From: Blastococcus sp. CT_GayMR16
GTDB lineage: Bacteria; Actinomycetota; Actinomycetes; Mycobacteriales; Geodermatophilaceae
Reading direction: 5' to 3'
DNA: 64,000 bases
NCBI RefSeq assembly: GCF_004570875.1
Contig: NZ_SPQK01000007.1
Location: forward strand, 1 to 64,000
The translations under genes were made by a program, and so were the position numbers. Each line of letters opens with the position of its first letter. Position 1 is the first letter of the stretch. The notes beneath the pieces are model-generated. The model did no database searches. It was not told where the DNA came from and saw nothing but the letters and a program-made list of their open reading frames with translations. Below, in pieces: positions 43,828 through 52,787 of this stretch.

Positions 43828-44499
43828 TCAGTGCTCGCCTCCGCGCTGGGGGGTCTGCTCGACGACCTCGTGCACACGGCTGGCGATGTCGTCGGTCACG
43901 GCGACCACCAACTGGTCGCCGTCCTGCAGCACGGAGCTCGCCGTGGGCAGCTGCGCCTCCCCGAAGCGGACCAGCCAGGCGGCCCGGGCCCCGGAGACCG
44001 ACTCGAGCTCGGCGAGCTTCCGCCCCACCCAGCCCTCGGTCACCGTGATCCGCATGAGCAGCACCTTCCCGGTCGGCTCACGCCACAGCTCGCTCACCTT
44101 GACCGAGAGCAGCTCCCGGAGCAGCCGGTTCACCGTCCACGGGACGGTGGCCACGCTGGGGATGCCCATGCGCTCGTAGACCTCGGCCCGCTTGGAGTCG
44201 TAGATCCGGGCGACGACGTGCTGGACGCCGAAGGTCTCCCGGGCCACGCGGGCGGCGATGATGTTGGAGTTGTCCCCGCTGCTGACCGCGGCGAAGGCGC
44301 CCGCGGAGTCGACCCCCGCGTCGAGCAGCGTCTGGCGGTCGAAACCGAGCCCCGTCACCTGGCGGCCGCTGAACTCCGGGCCCAGCCGCCGGAACGCCTC
44401 CGGGTCCTGGTCGATGACGGCGACGCTGTGCCCGACCTCTTCCAGCCGGCGGGCGATGGCGGAGCCGACGCGTCCGCAGCCCATCACGACCACGTGCAC
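43828..44499 (-). CDS. trkA: TrkA-type potassium uptake regulator (CeoB-like)
   Basis: A 223-residue RCK_N/RCK_C protein. HVVVMGCGRVGSAIARRLEE is the nucleotide-binding start; AVIDQDPEAF carries the acidic residue; VARIYDSKRAEVYERMGIP closes the first domain; WVGRKLAELESVSGARAAWL opens the second. It is first of a two-gene TrkA operon, as ceoB-ceoC in mycobacteria. The start is GTG with AGGGAG upstream. The two proteins probably form a hetero-octamer ring under a Trk/Ktr channel encoded elsewhere. Confidence 0.94.
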   Translation of the reverse strand: MHVVVMGCGRVGSAIARRLEEVGHSVAVIDQDPEAFRRLGPEFSGRQVTGLGFDRQTLLDAGVDSAGAFAAVSSGDNSNIIAARVARETFGVQHVVARIYDSKRAEVYERMGIPSVATVPWTVNRLLRELLSVKVSELWREPTGKVLLMRITVTEGWVGRKLAELESVSGARAAWLVRFGEAQLPTASSVLQDGDQLVVAVTDDIASRVHEVVEQTPQRGGEH

Positions 44500-44659
44500 G
44501 AAGAACTCCCTGCAGGCCTCGTTCGCGCCGGCGCCGTCCGCCGCGCGTATCGGCGCGAAGCTACACCCGGCACGGCGGCGCCAGGCGCTGCGGCCACCGA
44601 CATCCCTCTCCCGGGCGGGGCGCGCCGACTCGGATCGCCGCCCCCCGCAACGGCGACCG

Positions 44660-44665
44660 TACGAT
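44660..44665 (+). promoter_or_regulatory. -10 box before the APC permease
   Basis: TACGAT, seven nucleotides before GTG 44673. Confidence 0.5.
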
Positions 44666-44672
44666 CGCCGCC

Positions 44673-46712
44673 GTGCCCAGCCTGTCCGACCTCGGACAAC
44701 TCCCGAAACGCCTCGTCCTCGGTCGCCCGGTCCGCAGTGACCGGGCGGGTGAGTCGCTGCTGCCCAAGCGGCTAGCGCTGCCCATCTTCGCCAGCGACCC
44801 GCTCTCCTCCGTGGCCTACGCCACCCAGGAGATCCTGATCGTGCTGACTCTCGCCGGGACCGCCTTCCTCTACCTCGCGCCCTGGCTCGCGGTCGCCGTG
44901 GTCCTGCTGCTGGTCACCGTGGTGCTGTCCTACCGGCAGGTGGTGCACGCCTACCCGTCCGGTGGCGGCGACTACGAGGTCGCGATGAAGAACCACGGCC
45001 AGTTCGCCGGCCTGACCGTGGCCAGCGCGCTCCTGGTCGACTACGTGCTCACCGTGGCGGTCTCCGTCTCGGCGGGGACCGACAACATCATCTCGGCGTT
45101 CCCGGCTCTGAACGACAACCGGGTGTTCATCGCGATCGGCCTGGTGGCGCTGCTCGCCGCGGCGAACCTCCGAGGTGTCCGGGAGTCGGGGCGCGCCTTC
45201 GCGGTGCCCACCTACCTGTTCATCGCCGGGATCATGATCATGATCGTGACCGGGTTCATCCGTGACTTCGTCACGGGCAACACGGTGATCGCCGAGAGCG
45301 CCTCCTACACCGTCGTCCCCGAGGAGGGGTACGGGCAGCTCGCGGGGCTGGCGCTGATCTTCTTCGCACTGCGGGCCTTCGCCTCCGGGTGCACGGCACT
45401 GACCGGCGTCGAGGCGATCGCGAACGGGGTGCCCGCCTTCAAGCCGCCGAAGAGTAAGAACGCCGCCACGACGCTCGCGCTGATGGGCGGGCTCGCGGCC
45501 ACGATGTTCGCGGGCGTGACCGCGCTCGCCCTGCTCGCCGACGTGAAGTACACCGAGGTCACCTGCGACCTGCAGGGCTTCGCCGGCAACTGCGAGACCG
45601 ACCCCCAGCGCACCGTCATCGCCCAGTTGGCGGCGGCCACGTTCGGCGGCGACACCTCGTTCGGCTTCTTCTACATCCAGGCGGCCACGGCGCTGATCCT
45701 CGTCCTCGCCGCGAACACCGCCTTCAACGGATTCCCGCTGCTGGGATCGGTGCTGGCGCAGGACCGGTTCCTGCCGCGTCAGCTGCACACGCGCGGCGAC
45801 AAGCTGGTCTACAGCAACGGGATCCTGCTGCTGAGCGGGTTCGCGATCCTGCTCATCGTGGCCTTCCAGGCCGACGTCACGCGGCTGATCCAGCTCTACA
45901 TCATCGGGGTGTTCACCAGCTTCAGCATCGGCCAGTGGGGCATGGTGCGGCACTGGAAACGCGAGCTGGCCTCCGAGCGGGATCCGCAGGTGCGCCGCCG
46001 GATGCGCCGCTCGCAGGTGATCAACACGGTGGGCGGGTCCCTGACCACCGCGGTGCTGGTCGTCGTGGTCCTGACCAAGTTCACCCGTGGCGCGTGGCTC
46101 GTCCTGGTCGCGATGCCGCTGATCTTCCTCTTGATGAAGGCGATCAACCGGCACTACTCGAACGTCGCAGAGCAGCTGATCCCCGACACCGACGCCCGCA
46201 TGCTGCCGAGCAAGGTGCACGCCATCGTGCTGGTCTCGAAGGTGCACAAGCCGACCCTGCGCGCGCTGGCGTTCGCCCGGGCCACCCGGCCGGACCACCT
46301 GACCGCCCTGACGGTCAACGTGGACGACGCCGAGACCCGCGCGCTGCAGACCGACTGGGAGCGCTACGACCTGCCGGTGCCGTTGACCGTCCTGGACTCG
46401 CCGTATCGCGAGATCACGCGGCCCGTCGTCGAGTACGTGAAGGATGTCCGCCGGGCCAGCCCGCGGGAGATCGTCGTCGTCTTCGTGCCGCAGTACGTGG
46501 TCGGCCACTGGTGGGAGAACGTCCTGCACAACCAGAGCGCGCTGCGGCTGCGCGCCCGGCTGCAGTTCCAGCCCGGGGTGATGATCACCACGGTGCCGTG
46601 GCAGTTGGAGAGCTCGGTCGGCCGCGGCGACGGCGACGGTCCGGGTGCCGTGCCGGGCGCCCTGCGGCGAGGGTTCACCGGCGACCCGGACGACGCCACT
46701 CCGTATGGCTGA
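44673..46712 (+). CDS. APC-family amino acid/potassium-type permease
   Basis: A 679-residue membrane protein with 12 hydrophobic helices in the first ~470 residues: FASDPLSSVAYATQEILI, then SYRQVVHAYPSGGGDYEVA, and SGCTALTGVEAIANGVPAF are APC motifs. The C-terminal 200 residues are soluble (AIVLVSKVHKPTLRALAFAR), resembling universal-stress-like regulatory domains of KUP/APC transporters. The substrate is unknown; proximity to trkA genes hints at potassium or amino acids. It starts at GTG and its stop overlaps the next ATG. The orthologue sits at the same place in mycobacteria. Confidence 0.93.
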   Translation: MPSLSDLGQLPKRLVLGRPVRSDRAGESLLPKRLALPIFASDPLSSVAYATQEILIVLTLAGTAFLYLAPWLAVAVVLLLVTVVLSYRQVVHAYPSGGGDYEVAMKNHGQFAGLTVASALLVDYVLTVAVSVSAGTDNIISAFPALNDNRVFIAIGLVALLAAANLRGVRESGRAFAVPTYLFIAGIMIMIVTGFIRDFVTGNTVIAESASYTVVPEEGYGQLAGLALIFFALRAFASGCTALTGVEAIANGVPAFKPPKSKNAATTLALMGGLAATMFAGVTALALLADVKYTEVTCDLQGFAGNCETDPQRTVIAQLAAATFGGDTSFGFFYIQAATALILVLAANTAFNGFPLLGSVLAQDRFLPRQLHTRGDKLVYSNGILLLSGFAILLIVAFQADVTRLIQLYIIGVFTSFSIGQWGMVRHWKRELASERDPQVRRRMRRSQVINTVGGSLTTAVLVVVVLTKFTRGAWLVLVAMPLIFLLMKAINRHYSNVAEQLIPDTDARMLPSKVHAIVLVSKVHKPTLRALAFARATRPDHLTALTVNVDDAETRALQTDWERYDLPVPLTVLDSPYREITRPVVEYVKDVRRASPREIVVVFVPQYVVGHWWENVLHNQSALRLRARLQFQPGVMITTVPWQLESSVGRGDGDGPGAVPGALRRGFTGDPDDATPYG

Positions 46713-48006
46713 GGACCCCGCTGCCCCCCACCGCCCGCAGGCTCGCGGCGGGTCCCTGCAGCGGGGCCTCGGCTGGACCGGGACCGAGTTCGAGGTCACC
46801 GTCGGACCCGTCGCCCACGGCGGGCACTGCGTCGCGCGGCACGAGGGACGGGTCGTCTTCGTCCGGCACTCGCTGCCCGGCGAGCGGGTTGTCGTCCGGG
46901 TGACCGAGGACCGCCACGCGGGTTTCTGCCGCGCCGACGCCGTCGAGATCCTGGAACCCTCGCCCGACCGGGTCGAACGGCCCTGCCCCTTCAGCGGACC
47001 CGGCCGGTGCGGGGGCTGCGACTGGCAGCACGTCGCCCCGGGCGCGCAGCGGCAGCTGAAGGCGGCCGTCGTCCGCGAGCAGCTCGCGCGGCTGGCCGGG
47101 CTCGACGACGTCGACCTGACCGTCGAGGAGCTGCCGGGGGGACCGCTGCGGTGGCGCTCCCGCGCGCGGTTCGCCGTCGACCGGTCCGGTGCCGCGGGTC
47201 TGCGCCGGCACCGCTCGCACGACGTCGTCGTCCTCGACGACTGCCCGATCACCGTGGCGCCGGCCGCGCAGGCCGTGCTGCGGCAACGGTGGCCCGGTGC
47301 CGGGGCAGTGGACGTGTCGGTGGACTCCACCGGTGCGGTGACGACGACGCGGCTGGACCGCCGCGGGAACCCGACCTCGAGCCGGGTCCTCCGCCCGGGC
47401 GGCGAGCTCCACGGAGAACCGTCCGCGCGTGCCGAGCGCCACGCCGGCGGCCGCGACTGGGAGGTCGAGGGCACCGGCTTCTGGCAGGTGCACCCGGGGG
47501 CCGCCGACGCGCTGGTCGCCGCCGTCGCCGGCTTCGCGGAGGTGCGCGCGGGGGAGACGGTGCTGGACCTCTACGCGGGGGTCGGGCTGTTCGGGGGAGC
47601 GCTGGCGCCCGCCGCCGGGCCCGCCGGGCGGGTGGTGTGCGTGGAGTCCGACGAGGCGGCGTGTGCAGCGGCCGACGCGAACCTCGCCGATCTGCCGCAG
47701 GCCGAGGTGTGGCAGGGCGAGGTAGATGCCGAGGGGCTCAGCGAGCTGCTCCCGGAGCTCGGCGCGGGCCCCGACGTCGTCGTCCTCGACCCGCCGCGGG
47801 CCGGCGCGGGTCCGGCGGTCAGCCGGCTGCTCGCCGCCACCGGCGCGCGGGCCGTCGTCTACGTCGCCTGCGATCCCGCGGCGCTGGCCCGGGACGTCGC
47901 CGCCTTCGGGGCGGCCGGGTACCGGCTCGCGGCGGTGCGGAGCTTCGACGCCTTCCCGATGACTGCCCATGTGGAGTGCGTCGCCCTGCTCGTGCCGGCT
48001 GCCTAA
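46705..48006 (+). CDS. TRAM-domain class I SAM-dependent RNA methyltransferase (TrmA/RlmD family)
   Basis: A 433-residue uracil-5 RNA methyltransferase-like enzyme. The TRAM domain covers about residues 25-85 (FEVTVGPVAHGGHCVARHEG). A possible Fe-S cluster site is CPFSGPGRCGGCDWQ plus a later Cys in LDDCPI. The SAM fold has VLDLYAGVGLFGGAL, the catalytic segment VVLDPPRAGAG, and YVACDPAALARDVA with the nucleophilic Cys. The target, tRNA U54 or a 23S uridine, cannot be told from sequence. ATG overlaps the permease stop, so they are coupled. Confidence 0.93.
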   Translation: MAEDPAAPHRPQARGGSLQRGLGWTGTEFEVTVGPVAHGGHCVARHEGRVVFVRHSLPGERVVVRVTEDRHAGFCRADAVEILEPSPDRVERPCPFSGPGRCGGCDWQHVAPGAQRQLKAAVVREQLARLAGLDDVDLTVEELPGGPLRWRSRARFAVDRSGAAGLRRHRSHDVVVLDDCPITVAPAAQAVLRQRWPGAGAVDVSVDSTGAVTTTRLDRRGNPTSSRVLRPGGELHGEPSARAERHAGGRDWEVEGTGFWQVHPGAADALVAAVAGFAEVRAGETVLDLYAGVGLFGGALAPAAGPAGRVVCVESDEAACAAADANLADLPQAEVWQGEVDAEGLSELLPELGAGPDVVVLDPPRAGAGPAVSRLLAATGARAVVYVACDPAALARDVAAFGAAGYRLAAVRSFDAFPMTAHVECVALLVPAA

Positions 48007-48097
48007 CCCCGCCGAGGGCGCAGTCCGGCCGACCCGTGCGGGTGAAAGCCGCCCGCGCGAAGACTGCGGACCGTCGGAGCGGCTCGATGATGAGCCG

Positions 48098-48337
48098 GTG
48101 ACGATGTACTCGGCGACGACGGCCTTGCCGTACGAGCACCTCGAGCGGGCGACCGCCGGTCTGCGCACGGGGCTGCGCAACCGGATTCTCGGCGCGGGAA
48201 CGCCGGAGACGCTCGACTGGGACAGTCTCGTCGTCCAGTCGCCGGTACGGACCGTGGACGGCCGCGGCCGGGTGTGGTTGACCTATACGGCGACGGTGAC
48301 CAGCCGGGTGCCGGCACGGACGCGCACGACCCGCTGA
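48098..48337 (+). CDS. Small hypothetical protein
   Basis: A 79-residue frame with typical high-GC third codon positions: VTMYSATTALPYEHLERA, then NRILGAGTPETLDWDSL and VWLTYTATVTSR. I do not recognise a family. It may begin at GTG 48098 or at ATG 48104; no clear ribosome site is present. It may not be real, but codon usage favours coding. Confidence 0.45.
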   Translation: MTMYSATTALPYEHLERATAGLRTGLRNRILGAGTPETLDWDSLVVQSPVRTVDGRGRVWLTYTATVTSRVPARTRTTR

Positions 48338-48400
48338 CGGAGTGTCTCCCGACCGTGGACACGATGTGACAGCGTCGGGGGCGCTGCAGCGCGTGGTGCC

Positions 48401-49015
48401 GTGGCACGGGTGGGGAGACGGACGCAGCGCTGGGCGATGATCGCCACGGCGGCCGAGCCCCCGGTCGTGACGTTCATCGGGGACTCGTGGACCGCCGGTA
48501 CCGGCGCCTCCGACTGGGACGGTCACGCGGTGCAGGCCTGCGAGCGCCTGGGCTGGGAGTGCCACGTCCTGGGGGTCGCCGGGAGCGGGTACCTGTCCAC
48601 CGGTCTGGGCGCTCCCTTCGCGGAGCGGATCCCGCGCGCGCTCGCCGCAGACCCCGACGTCATCGTCGTCCAGGGCAGCACCAACGACTACGCGCAGGAC
48701 CCGGCCTCGCTCGCCTCCGCCGCGAGCTCGACCCTCACGAGGCTGCGCACCGAGGCCGATCCGGACACCGACATCCTGGTGCTCGGGGGCTCCTACACGC
48801 CGGGGCTCGCGTCCCCGGCGGTCGAGGGCTCAACGCTGCCGTGGCAGCTGGGGGCCGCCGCCGCGGGTGTGACGTTCATCGACATCGCCGGGCAGAAGTG
48901 GACAGACCCGTCCGACCCGACGATCTGGGCGGACCCGAGCCATCCCGACGACCGGGCTCACGCGCGCATCGCCGAGCGGCTCGCGCCGTTGCTCCGGGGG
49001 CTGGTCGGAGCCTGA
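48401..49015 (+). CDS. SGNH/GDSL-family hydrolase
   Basis: A 204-residue esterase/lipase-fold protein. Block I is TFIGDSWTAGTG with the nucleophilic Ser, block III is VVQGSTNDYAQDP (Gly/Asn oxyanion), and block V is WADPSHPDDRAH (Asp/His). There is no signal peptide, so cytoplasmic. The substrate is unknown; acetyl-sugar or lipid esters are common in the family. The start may be GTG 48401 or ATG 48437. Confidence 0.85.
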   Translation: MARVGRRTQRWAMIATAAEPPVVTFIGDSWTAGTGASDWDGHAVQACERLGWECHVLGVAGSGYLSTGLGAPFAERIPRALAADPDVIVVQGSTNDYAQDPASLASAASSTLTRLRTEADPDTDILVLGGSYTPGLASPAVEGSTLPWQLGAAAAGVTFIDIAGQKWTDPSDPTIWADPSHPDDRAHARIAERLAPLLRGLVGA

Positions 49016-49045
49016 GCCGTTGCGCCGTGGCCGGAGGGCCCGGGC

Positions 49046-49051
49046 TACCGT
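49046..49051 (+). promoter_or_regulatory. -10 box before the DUF4177-like gene
   Basis: TACCGT, six nucleotides before GTG 49058. Confidence 0.5.
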
Positions 49052-49057
49052 CTCGGT

Positions 49058-49288
49058 GTGCCCACGTGGGAATACGCCTCCGTCATCACGGCCAACGACG
49101 CAGAGTCGCAGCGCGCCGGCGTCAGCATCAAGCTCCCCGGCGGAGCGTCCGAACGCCAGCAAGGCGACACCAGTTCGGTGCTCAACAAGCTCGGCGCGGA
49201 AGGCTGGGAGCTGGTCAGCTATCACTCCAGCGGCGCCGGAACCTGGGGTTTCGAGCAGTTCTGGCTCAAGCGCCAGTCCGCTGACTGA
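49058..49288 (+). CDS. DUF4177-like small protein
   Basis: A 76-residue protein, PTWEYASVITANDAES..., with SVLNKLGAEGWELVSYHSS and FEQFWLKR. The YE...LN.LGAEGWELV pattern is that of DUF4177 proteins. Function unknown. A TACCGT box six bases upstream of GTG supports a leaderless mRNA and the start. It is likely monocistronic. Confidence 0.82.
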   Translation: MPTWEYASVITANDAESQRAGVSIKLPGGASERQQGDTSSVLNKLGAEGWELVSYHSSGAGTWGFEQFWLKRQSAD

Positions 49289-49345
49289 CCTCGGGACGGA
49301 CCTCGGCCGGGCCTGACCGTCAGCCGTCGAGGGCAGACTGTCGGC

Positions 49346-49714
49346 GTGGACGCGACGGTGCCGCCGGGGTGGCCGGAACAGGTGTGGCCCCCCGGGGCGC
49401 CCGACTGGGAGCGGACGGCGGTCTCCTGGCTCTACGACCTGGTGCCGCCGGACTACCGCACCCACGAGGTGCTGCGCCGCTATCCGGTCCTGCTGGCCCG
49501 CTTCGCCGGTGACCACGTGGCCGCGGGGCTCGAGGCCGCCCGCACTGGCTGGCGCACCGTTCGGGTCGAGCTCGCCGACCAGCTGCCTCCCGACGCCATC
49601 GAGGCGGCAATGGTGGCCTACGAGCGGGAGGGCGCGCGGCTGGCCGCCGCGGCCCGCGGCGTCGAGGTCGTGGCGGGCGCGCTGCGGGGCGAGCGCTGGG
49701 TGCCGCGGCTCTGA
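49346..49714 (+). CDS. Conserved hypothetical protein upstream of dxs
   Basis: A 122-residue protein rich in Trp and Pro at the start (PPGWPEQVWPPGAPDWERT), then helical: AVSWLYDLVPPDYRTHEVLRR, VARFAGDHVAAGLEAARTGW-like segments and LPPDAIEAAMVAYEREGARL. I do not recognise the family; similar short proteins are seen beside dxs in related actinobacteria. GTG start; CAGACT is six bases upstream. Confidence 0.72.
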   Translation: MDATVPPGWPEQVWPPGAPDWERTAVSWLYDLVPPDYRTHEVLRRYPVLLARFAGDHVAAGLEAARTGWRTVRVELADQLPPDAIEAAMVAYEREGARLAAAARGVEVVAGALRGERWVPRL

Positions 49715-49766
49715 CCCCGGCGGGGCCGGCGATCTTGCTCACGCGGTCGGGCCGGTCCCGCGCGGT

Positions 49767-49772
49767 TACAGT
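49767..49772 (+). promoter_or_regulatory. -10 box upstream of dxs
   Basis: TACAGT on the plus strand, 62 nt before the dxs start. A start near 49779 would leave a leader of about 55 nt with GGAGAGAGGA as ribosome site. No good -35 at normal spacing. Confidence 0.4.
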
Positions 49773-49834
49773 GGTCCGACGGCCACAACCGTGCCACCGC
49801 CGCGCTCCCGCCGGAGAGAGGACACCGCCGAGCC

Positions 49835-51745
49835 GTGCCGCTCCTGGAATCGCTCCGGGGCCCTGACGATCTCAGGGCTCTCGCGGCAGATCAGCTCCCC
49901 GCCCTCGCGGCGGAGATCCGTGGCGCCCTGGTCTCCAGCGTCGCGAAGACCGGCGGCCACCTGGGCCCCAACCTCGGCTGCGTCGAGCTGACCATCGCTC
50001 TGCACCGGGTCTTCCAGTCCCCGCGCGAGCCGATCGTCTTCGACACCGGCCACCAGGCCTACGTGCACAAGATGCTCACCGGCCGGGTCGAGGGATTCGA
50101 GCGACTGCGCCAGCGCGGCGGACTGTCCGGCTACCCGAGCCGCGCCGAGAGCGAGCACGACTGGGTGGAGAACAGCCACGCGTCGACGTCGCTGTCCTAC
50201 GCGGACGGGCTGGCCAAGGCCTTCGCCGTCCGCGGTGACAAGCGGCCCGTCGTGGCCGTGATCGGCGACGGCGCGCTCACCGGCGGGATGGCGTGGGAAG
50301 CGCTGAACAACATCGCCGCGGCCGACGACCGCCCCGTCGTCATCGTGGTGAACGACAACGGCCGCTCCTACTCACCGACCATCGGGGGAGTGGCCGACGC
50401 CCTGGCCACCCTGCGGCTGCGGCCGGGCTACGAGGACGCGCTCAACGCCGTCCGGCAGGCCCTGCAGCGGGCCCCGGTCGTCGGGACGGCGCTGTACGAC
50501 GCGCTGCATGCGATCAAGAAGGGCCTCAAGGACGTCCTCTCCCCGCAGGGCATGTTCGAGGACCTCGGCCTCAAGTACGTCGGCCCGGTCGACGGCCACG
50601 ACGTCGAGATGATGGAGTCGGCGCTGCGCCGGGCCCGGTCCTTCGGCGGGCCGGTCATCGTGCACGCCGTCACGACCAAGGGCTTCGGCTATCCGCCGGC
50701 CGAGACCGACCAGATCGACGCCTGGCACGCGACCGGCGTCTTCGACCCCGACAGCGGGGCGTCGACGGCCGCGGCCCGCGATTGGACGGCGGCATTCTCC
50801 GACGAGCTGGTGCGCATCGGCACCGAACGGGCGGACGTCGTCGCCATCACTGCCGCGATGCTGCACCCGACCGGGCTCGCCGCCTTCGCCGAGCGCTTTC
50901 CCGAGCGGACGTTCGACGTCGGCATCGCCGAGCAGCACGCGCTCACCTCGGCCGCCGGCCTGGCCATGGGCGGCCTGCACCCCGTCGTCGCGGTCTACTC
51001 GACGTTCCTGAACCGGGCGTTCGACCAGTTGCTCATGGACGTCGCGCTGCACAGGCAGCCGGTGACCGTCGTCCTCGACCGGGCCGGCGTGACCGGTACC
51101 GACGGCGCCTCGCACAACGGCATGTGGGACATGTCGATCTGCTCGGTGGTGCCGAGCCTGCGGCTGGCCGCGCCCCGCGACGAGGCGACGCTGCGCGAGG
51201 CCCTGCGCGAGGCGGTCGCGGTCACCGACGGACCCACGGTCGTGCGCTTCCCGAAGGGCGTGCCGCCGGTCGACATCCCGGCGCTGGAGCGGCGCGGGCC
51301 GGTCGACGTGCTGCGCCGCGGGGACCGCCCGGACGTGCTGCTGGTCGCCGTCGGGTCGATGGTGCCGATGGGCCTCGCCGTCGCCGAGCGGGCCGCCGAC
51401 CACGGCATCGAGGTGACCGTCGTGGATCCCCGCTGGGTCCTTCCGGTCGCCGACGAGCTCGTCGACCTCGCGGCCGGGCACCGATTGGTCGTCACCGTCG
51501 AGGACGGCGGCCGGGCCGGGGGCGTCGGCACCACGCTGACCCAGGCGCTGCAGGACCGGGAGTGCGACGTGCCGGTGCGCGCGGTCGGGCTGCCGCAGCG
51601 GTTCTTCGACCACGGCAGCCGCGGTCAGGTGCTCGCCGACGTGGGGCTCACCGAGCAGGACGTCGCGCGACGCATCGCCGAATGGACGGCGAAGCTCGCC
51701 GACCGGGCCGAGAACCATGTCGTCTCGCCGGTGGACAAGGCGTGA
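49835..51745 (+). CDS. dxs: 1-deoxy-D-xylulose-5-phosphate synthase
   Basis: A 636-residue thiamine-diphosphate enzyme joining pyruvate and glyceraldehyde-3-phosphate, the first step of the MEP isoprenoid pathway. Motifs: [18 protein letters not shown] and [14 protein letters not shown] (active-site His), [16 protein letters not shown] (TPP site), [30 protein letters not shown] (catalytic Glu region) and [15 protein letters not shown]. Length is normal. GTG start follows GGAGAGAGGACACC. A thiamine-binding gene overlaps its stop. Confidence 0.97.
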   Translation: MPLLESLRGPDDLRALAADQLPALAAEIRGALVSSVAKTGGHLGPNLGCVELTIALHRVFQSPREPIVFDTGHQAYVHKMLTGRVEGFERLRQRGGLSGYPSRAESEHDWVENSHASTSLSYADGLAKAFAVRGDKRPVVAVIGDGALTGGMAWEALNNIAAADDRPVVIVVNDNGRSYSPTIGGVADALATLRLRPGYEDALNAVRQALQRAPVVGTALYDALHAIKKGLKDVLSPQGMFEDLGLKYVGPVDGHDVEMMESALRRARSFGGPVIVHAVTTKGFGYPPAETDQIDAWHATGVFDPDSGASTAAARDWTAAFSDELVRIGTERADVVAITAAMLHPTGLAAFAERFPERTFDVGIAEQHALTSAAGLAMGGLHPVVAVYSTFLNRAFDQLLMDVALHRQPVTVVLDRAGVTGTDGASHNGMWDMSICSVVPSLRLAAPRDEATLREALREAVAVTDGPTVVRFPKGVPPVDIPALERRGPVDVLRRGDRPDVLLVAVGSMVPMGLAVAERAADHGIEVTVVDPRWVLPVADELVDLAAGHRLVVTVEDGGRAGGVGTTLTQALQDRECDVPVRAVGLPQRFFDHGSRGQVLADVGLTEQDVARRIAEWTAKLADRAENHVVSPVDKA

Positions 51746-52020
51746 TCGCGGAGATCCAGGTGGCGCCCTCGCCGCCGGGTACTGCGGAGAACCCGCATGC
51801 GCACGTAGAGGCCGCGATCGCCGTCCTCCAGGCGTCCGGACTGCGTTACGAGGTCGGGGCGCTCGGCACGACGGTCGAGGGCGACGACGACCTCGTCTGG
51901 GCCACGCTCCGTGCAGGGCACGAGGCGATGCTGGCCGCCGGCGCGACCGGCGGGATCTCGCACATCAAGGTCGCCTCGGTGAACCGATCGATGGACAGCC
52001 TCACCGCCAAGTTCCGCTGA
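51742..52020 (+). CDS. Thiamine-binding (MTH1187/YkoF-like) protein
   Basis: A 92-residue alpha/beta protein: [12 protein letters not shown], then [49 protein letters not shown] and [15 protein letters not shown]. This is the MTH1187 family, related to the thiamine-binding YkoF domains. GTG overlaps the dxs stop (GTGA), so it is translated with DXS. As dxs uses thiamine diphosphate and makes a thiamine precursor, a link to thiamine supply or sensing is plausible but unproven. Confidence 0.8.
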   Translation: MIAEIQVAPSPPGTAENPHAHVEAAIAVLQASGLRYEVGALGTTVEGDDDLVWATLRAGHEAMLAAGATGGISHIKVASVNRSMDSLTAKFR

Positions 52021-52094
52021 GGCAGCGGAGGCGTTGTCCCTCCAGCGGCCAGGACGGCATCCCGAATGGCCGTCCCGTGCGCAACGCTGTGCAG

Positions 52095-52379
52095 CTAGCT
52101 GCGGTCCGCCCGCACGCGGATCCGTCGCAACCGGCGAGTCCCCCTCACGAGTTCGCGCCACTCCGGCTTCGACATCTCCACCCAGGCGTCGTCCTCGGAC
52201 GTGATCGAGCCCATGATCGTCTGCCCACCGGCGTCGGCCAGGTGCAGGTCGTAGGGGAGGGCGTGCTTCTGCTCGAAGGGTGAGGCCACGAGGCCGACGG
52301 TCGCGGCCTTGCCGACCATCACGTCCAGCAGCTCCAGAAAGGGCGCTCCGCGCACGCTCTCGCGGAAGGTCACGGTCAC
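52095..52379 (-). CDS. Small hypothetical protein divergent from arsR
   Basis: A protein of about 94 residues: VTVTFRESVRGAPFLELLDV, MVGKAATVGLVASPFEQKHA, then DLHLADAGGQTIMGSITSEDDAWVE-like text split by strands, and a basic end (TRRLRRIRVRADRS). I do not recognise a family. A start at 52377-52379 or 52371-52373 (CGGAG seven bases upstream) is preferred; the ATG at 52434-52436 would place the start within the arsR promoter. Confidence 0.55.
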   Translation of the reverse strand: MTVTFRESVRGAPFLELLDVMVGKAATVGLVASPFEQKHALPYDLHLADAGGQTIMGSITSEDDAWVEMSKPEWRELVRGTRRLRRIRVRADRS

Positions 52380-52429
52380 GCTCCGATTCTCGCGTCCGCT
52401 GTCCAAGGTTCGACCCGGCGCCGAAGTAG

Positions 52430-52459
52430 TTGACATGTGACCTTTTGGTCACCTATCGT
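52430..52459 (+). promoter_or_regulatory. arsR promoter with operator between -35 and -10
   Basis: -35 TTGACA (52430-52435) and -10 TATCGT (52454-52459), with an 18-bp spacer. The spacer holds a perfect palindrome GTGACC-TTTT-GGTCAC (52437-52452). GTG 52467 is 7 nt after the -10 box, so the mRNA should be leaderless. Confidence 0.75.
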
Positions 52460-52466
52460 CCCGCAT

Positions 52467-52787
52467 GTGACGGACGACGACCGCGTGTTCAAGGCGCTCG
52501 CCGACCCGACGCGCCGGTTCCTGCTCGACCTGCTGTTCGCCCGTGAGGGCCAGACGCTGACCGAGCTCGAGTCGGCGGTGGCCATGACGCGCTACGGCGT
52601 GATGAAGCACCTGAAGGTCCTGGAGGAGGCCGACCTGGTCGTCACCCGACGGTCGGGCCGGGAGAAGTTGCACTTCCTGAACGCGGTGCCGATCCGCGAG
52701 GTGCACGACCGGTGGATCGACAAGTACACGGAGCGCCACGTCGCGGCGCTCATCGACCTCAAGAACGAACTGGAGAGCGAACGATGA
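52467..52787 (+). CDS. ArsR-family transcriptional regulator
   Basis: A 106-residue winged-helix repressor: DDRVFKALADPTRRFLLDLL, then TLTELESAVAMTRYGVMKHL (recognition helix) and VTRRSGREKLHFLN wing. There are no metal-binding cysteines, so it belongs to the ArsR/SRPBCC-associated subgroup. The operator GTGACC-N4-GGTCAC in the promoter suggests autorepression. It overlaps the SRPBCC gene by ATGA. The ligand of this pair is unknown. Confidence 0.9.
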   Translation: MTDDDRVFKALADPTRRFLLDLLFAREGQTLTELESAVAMTRYGVMKHLKVLEEADLVVTRRSGREKLHFLNAVPIREVHDRWIDKYTERHVAALIDLKNELESER

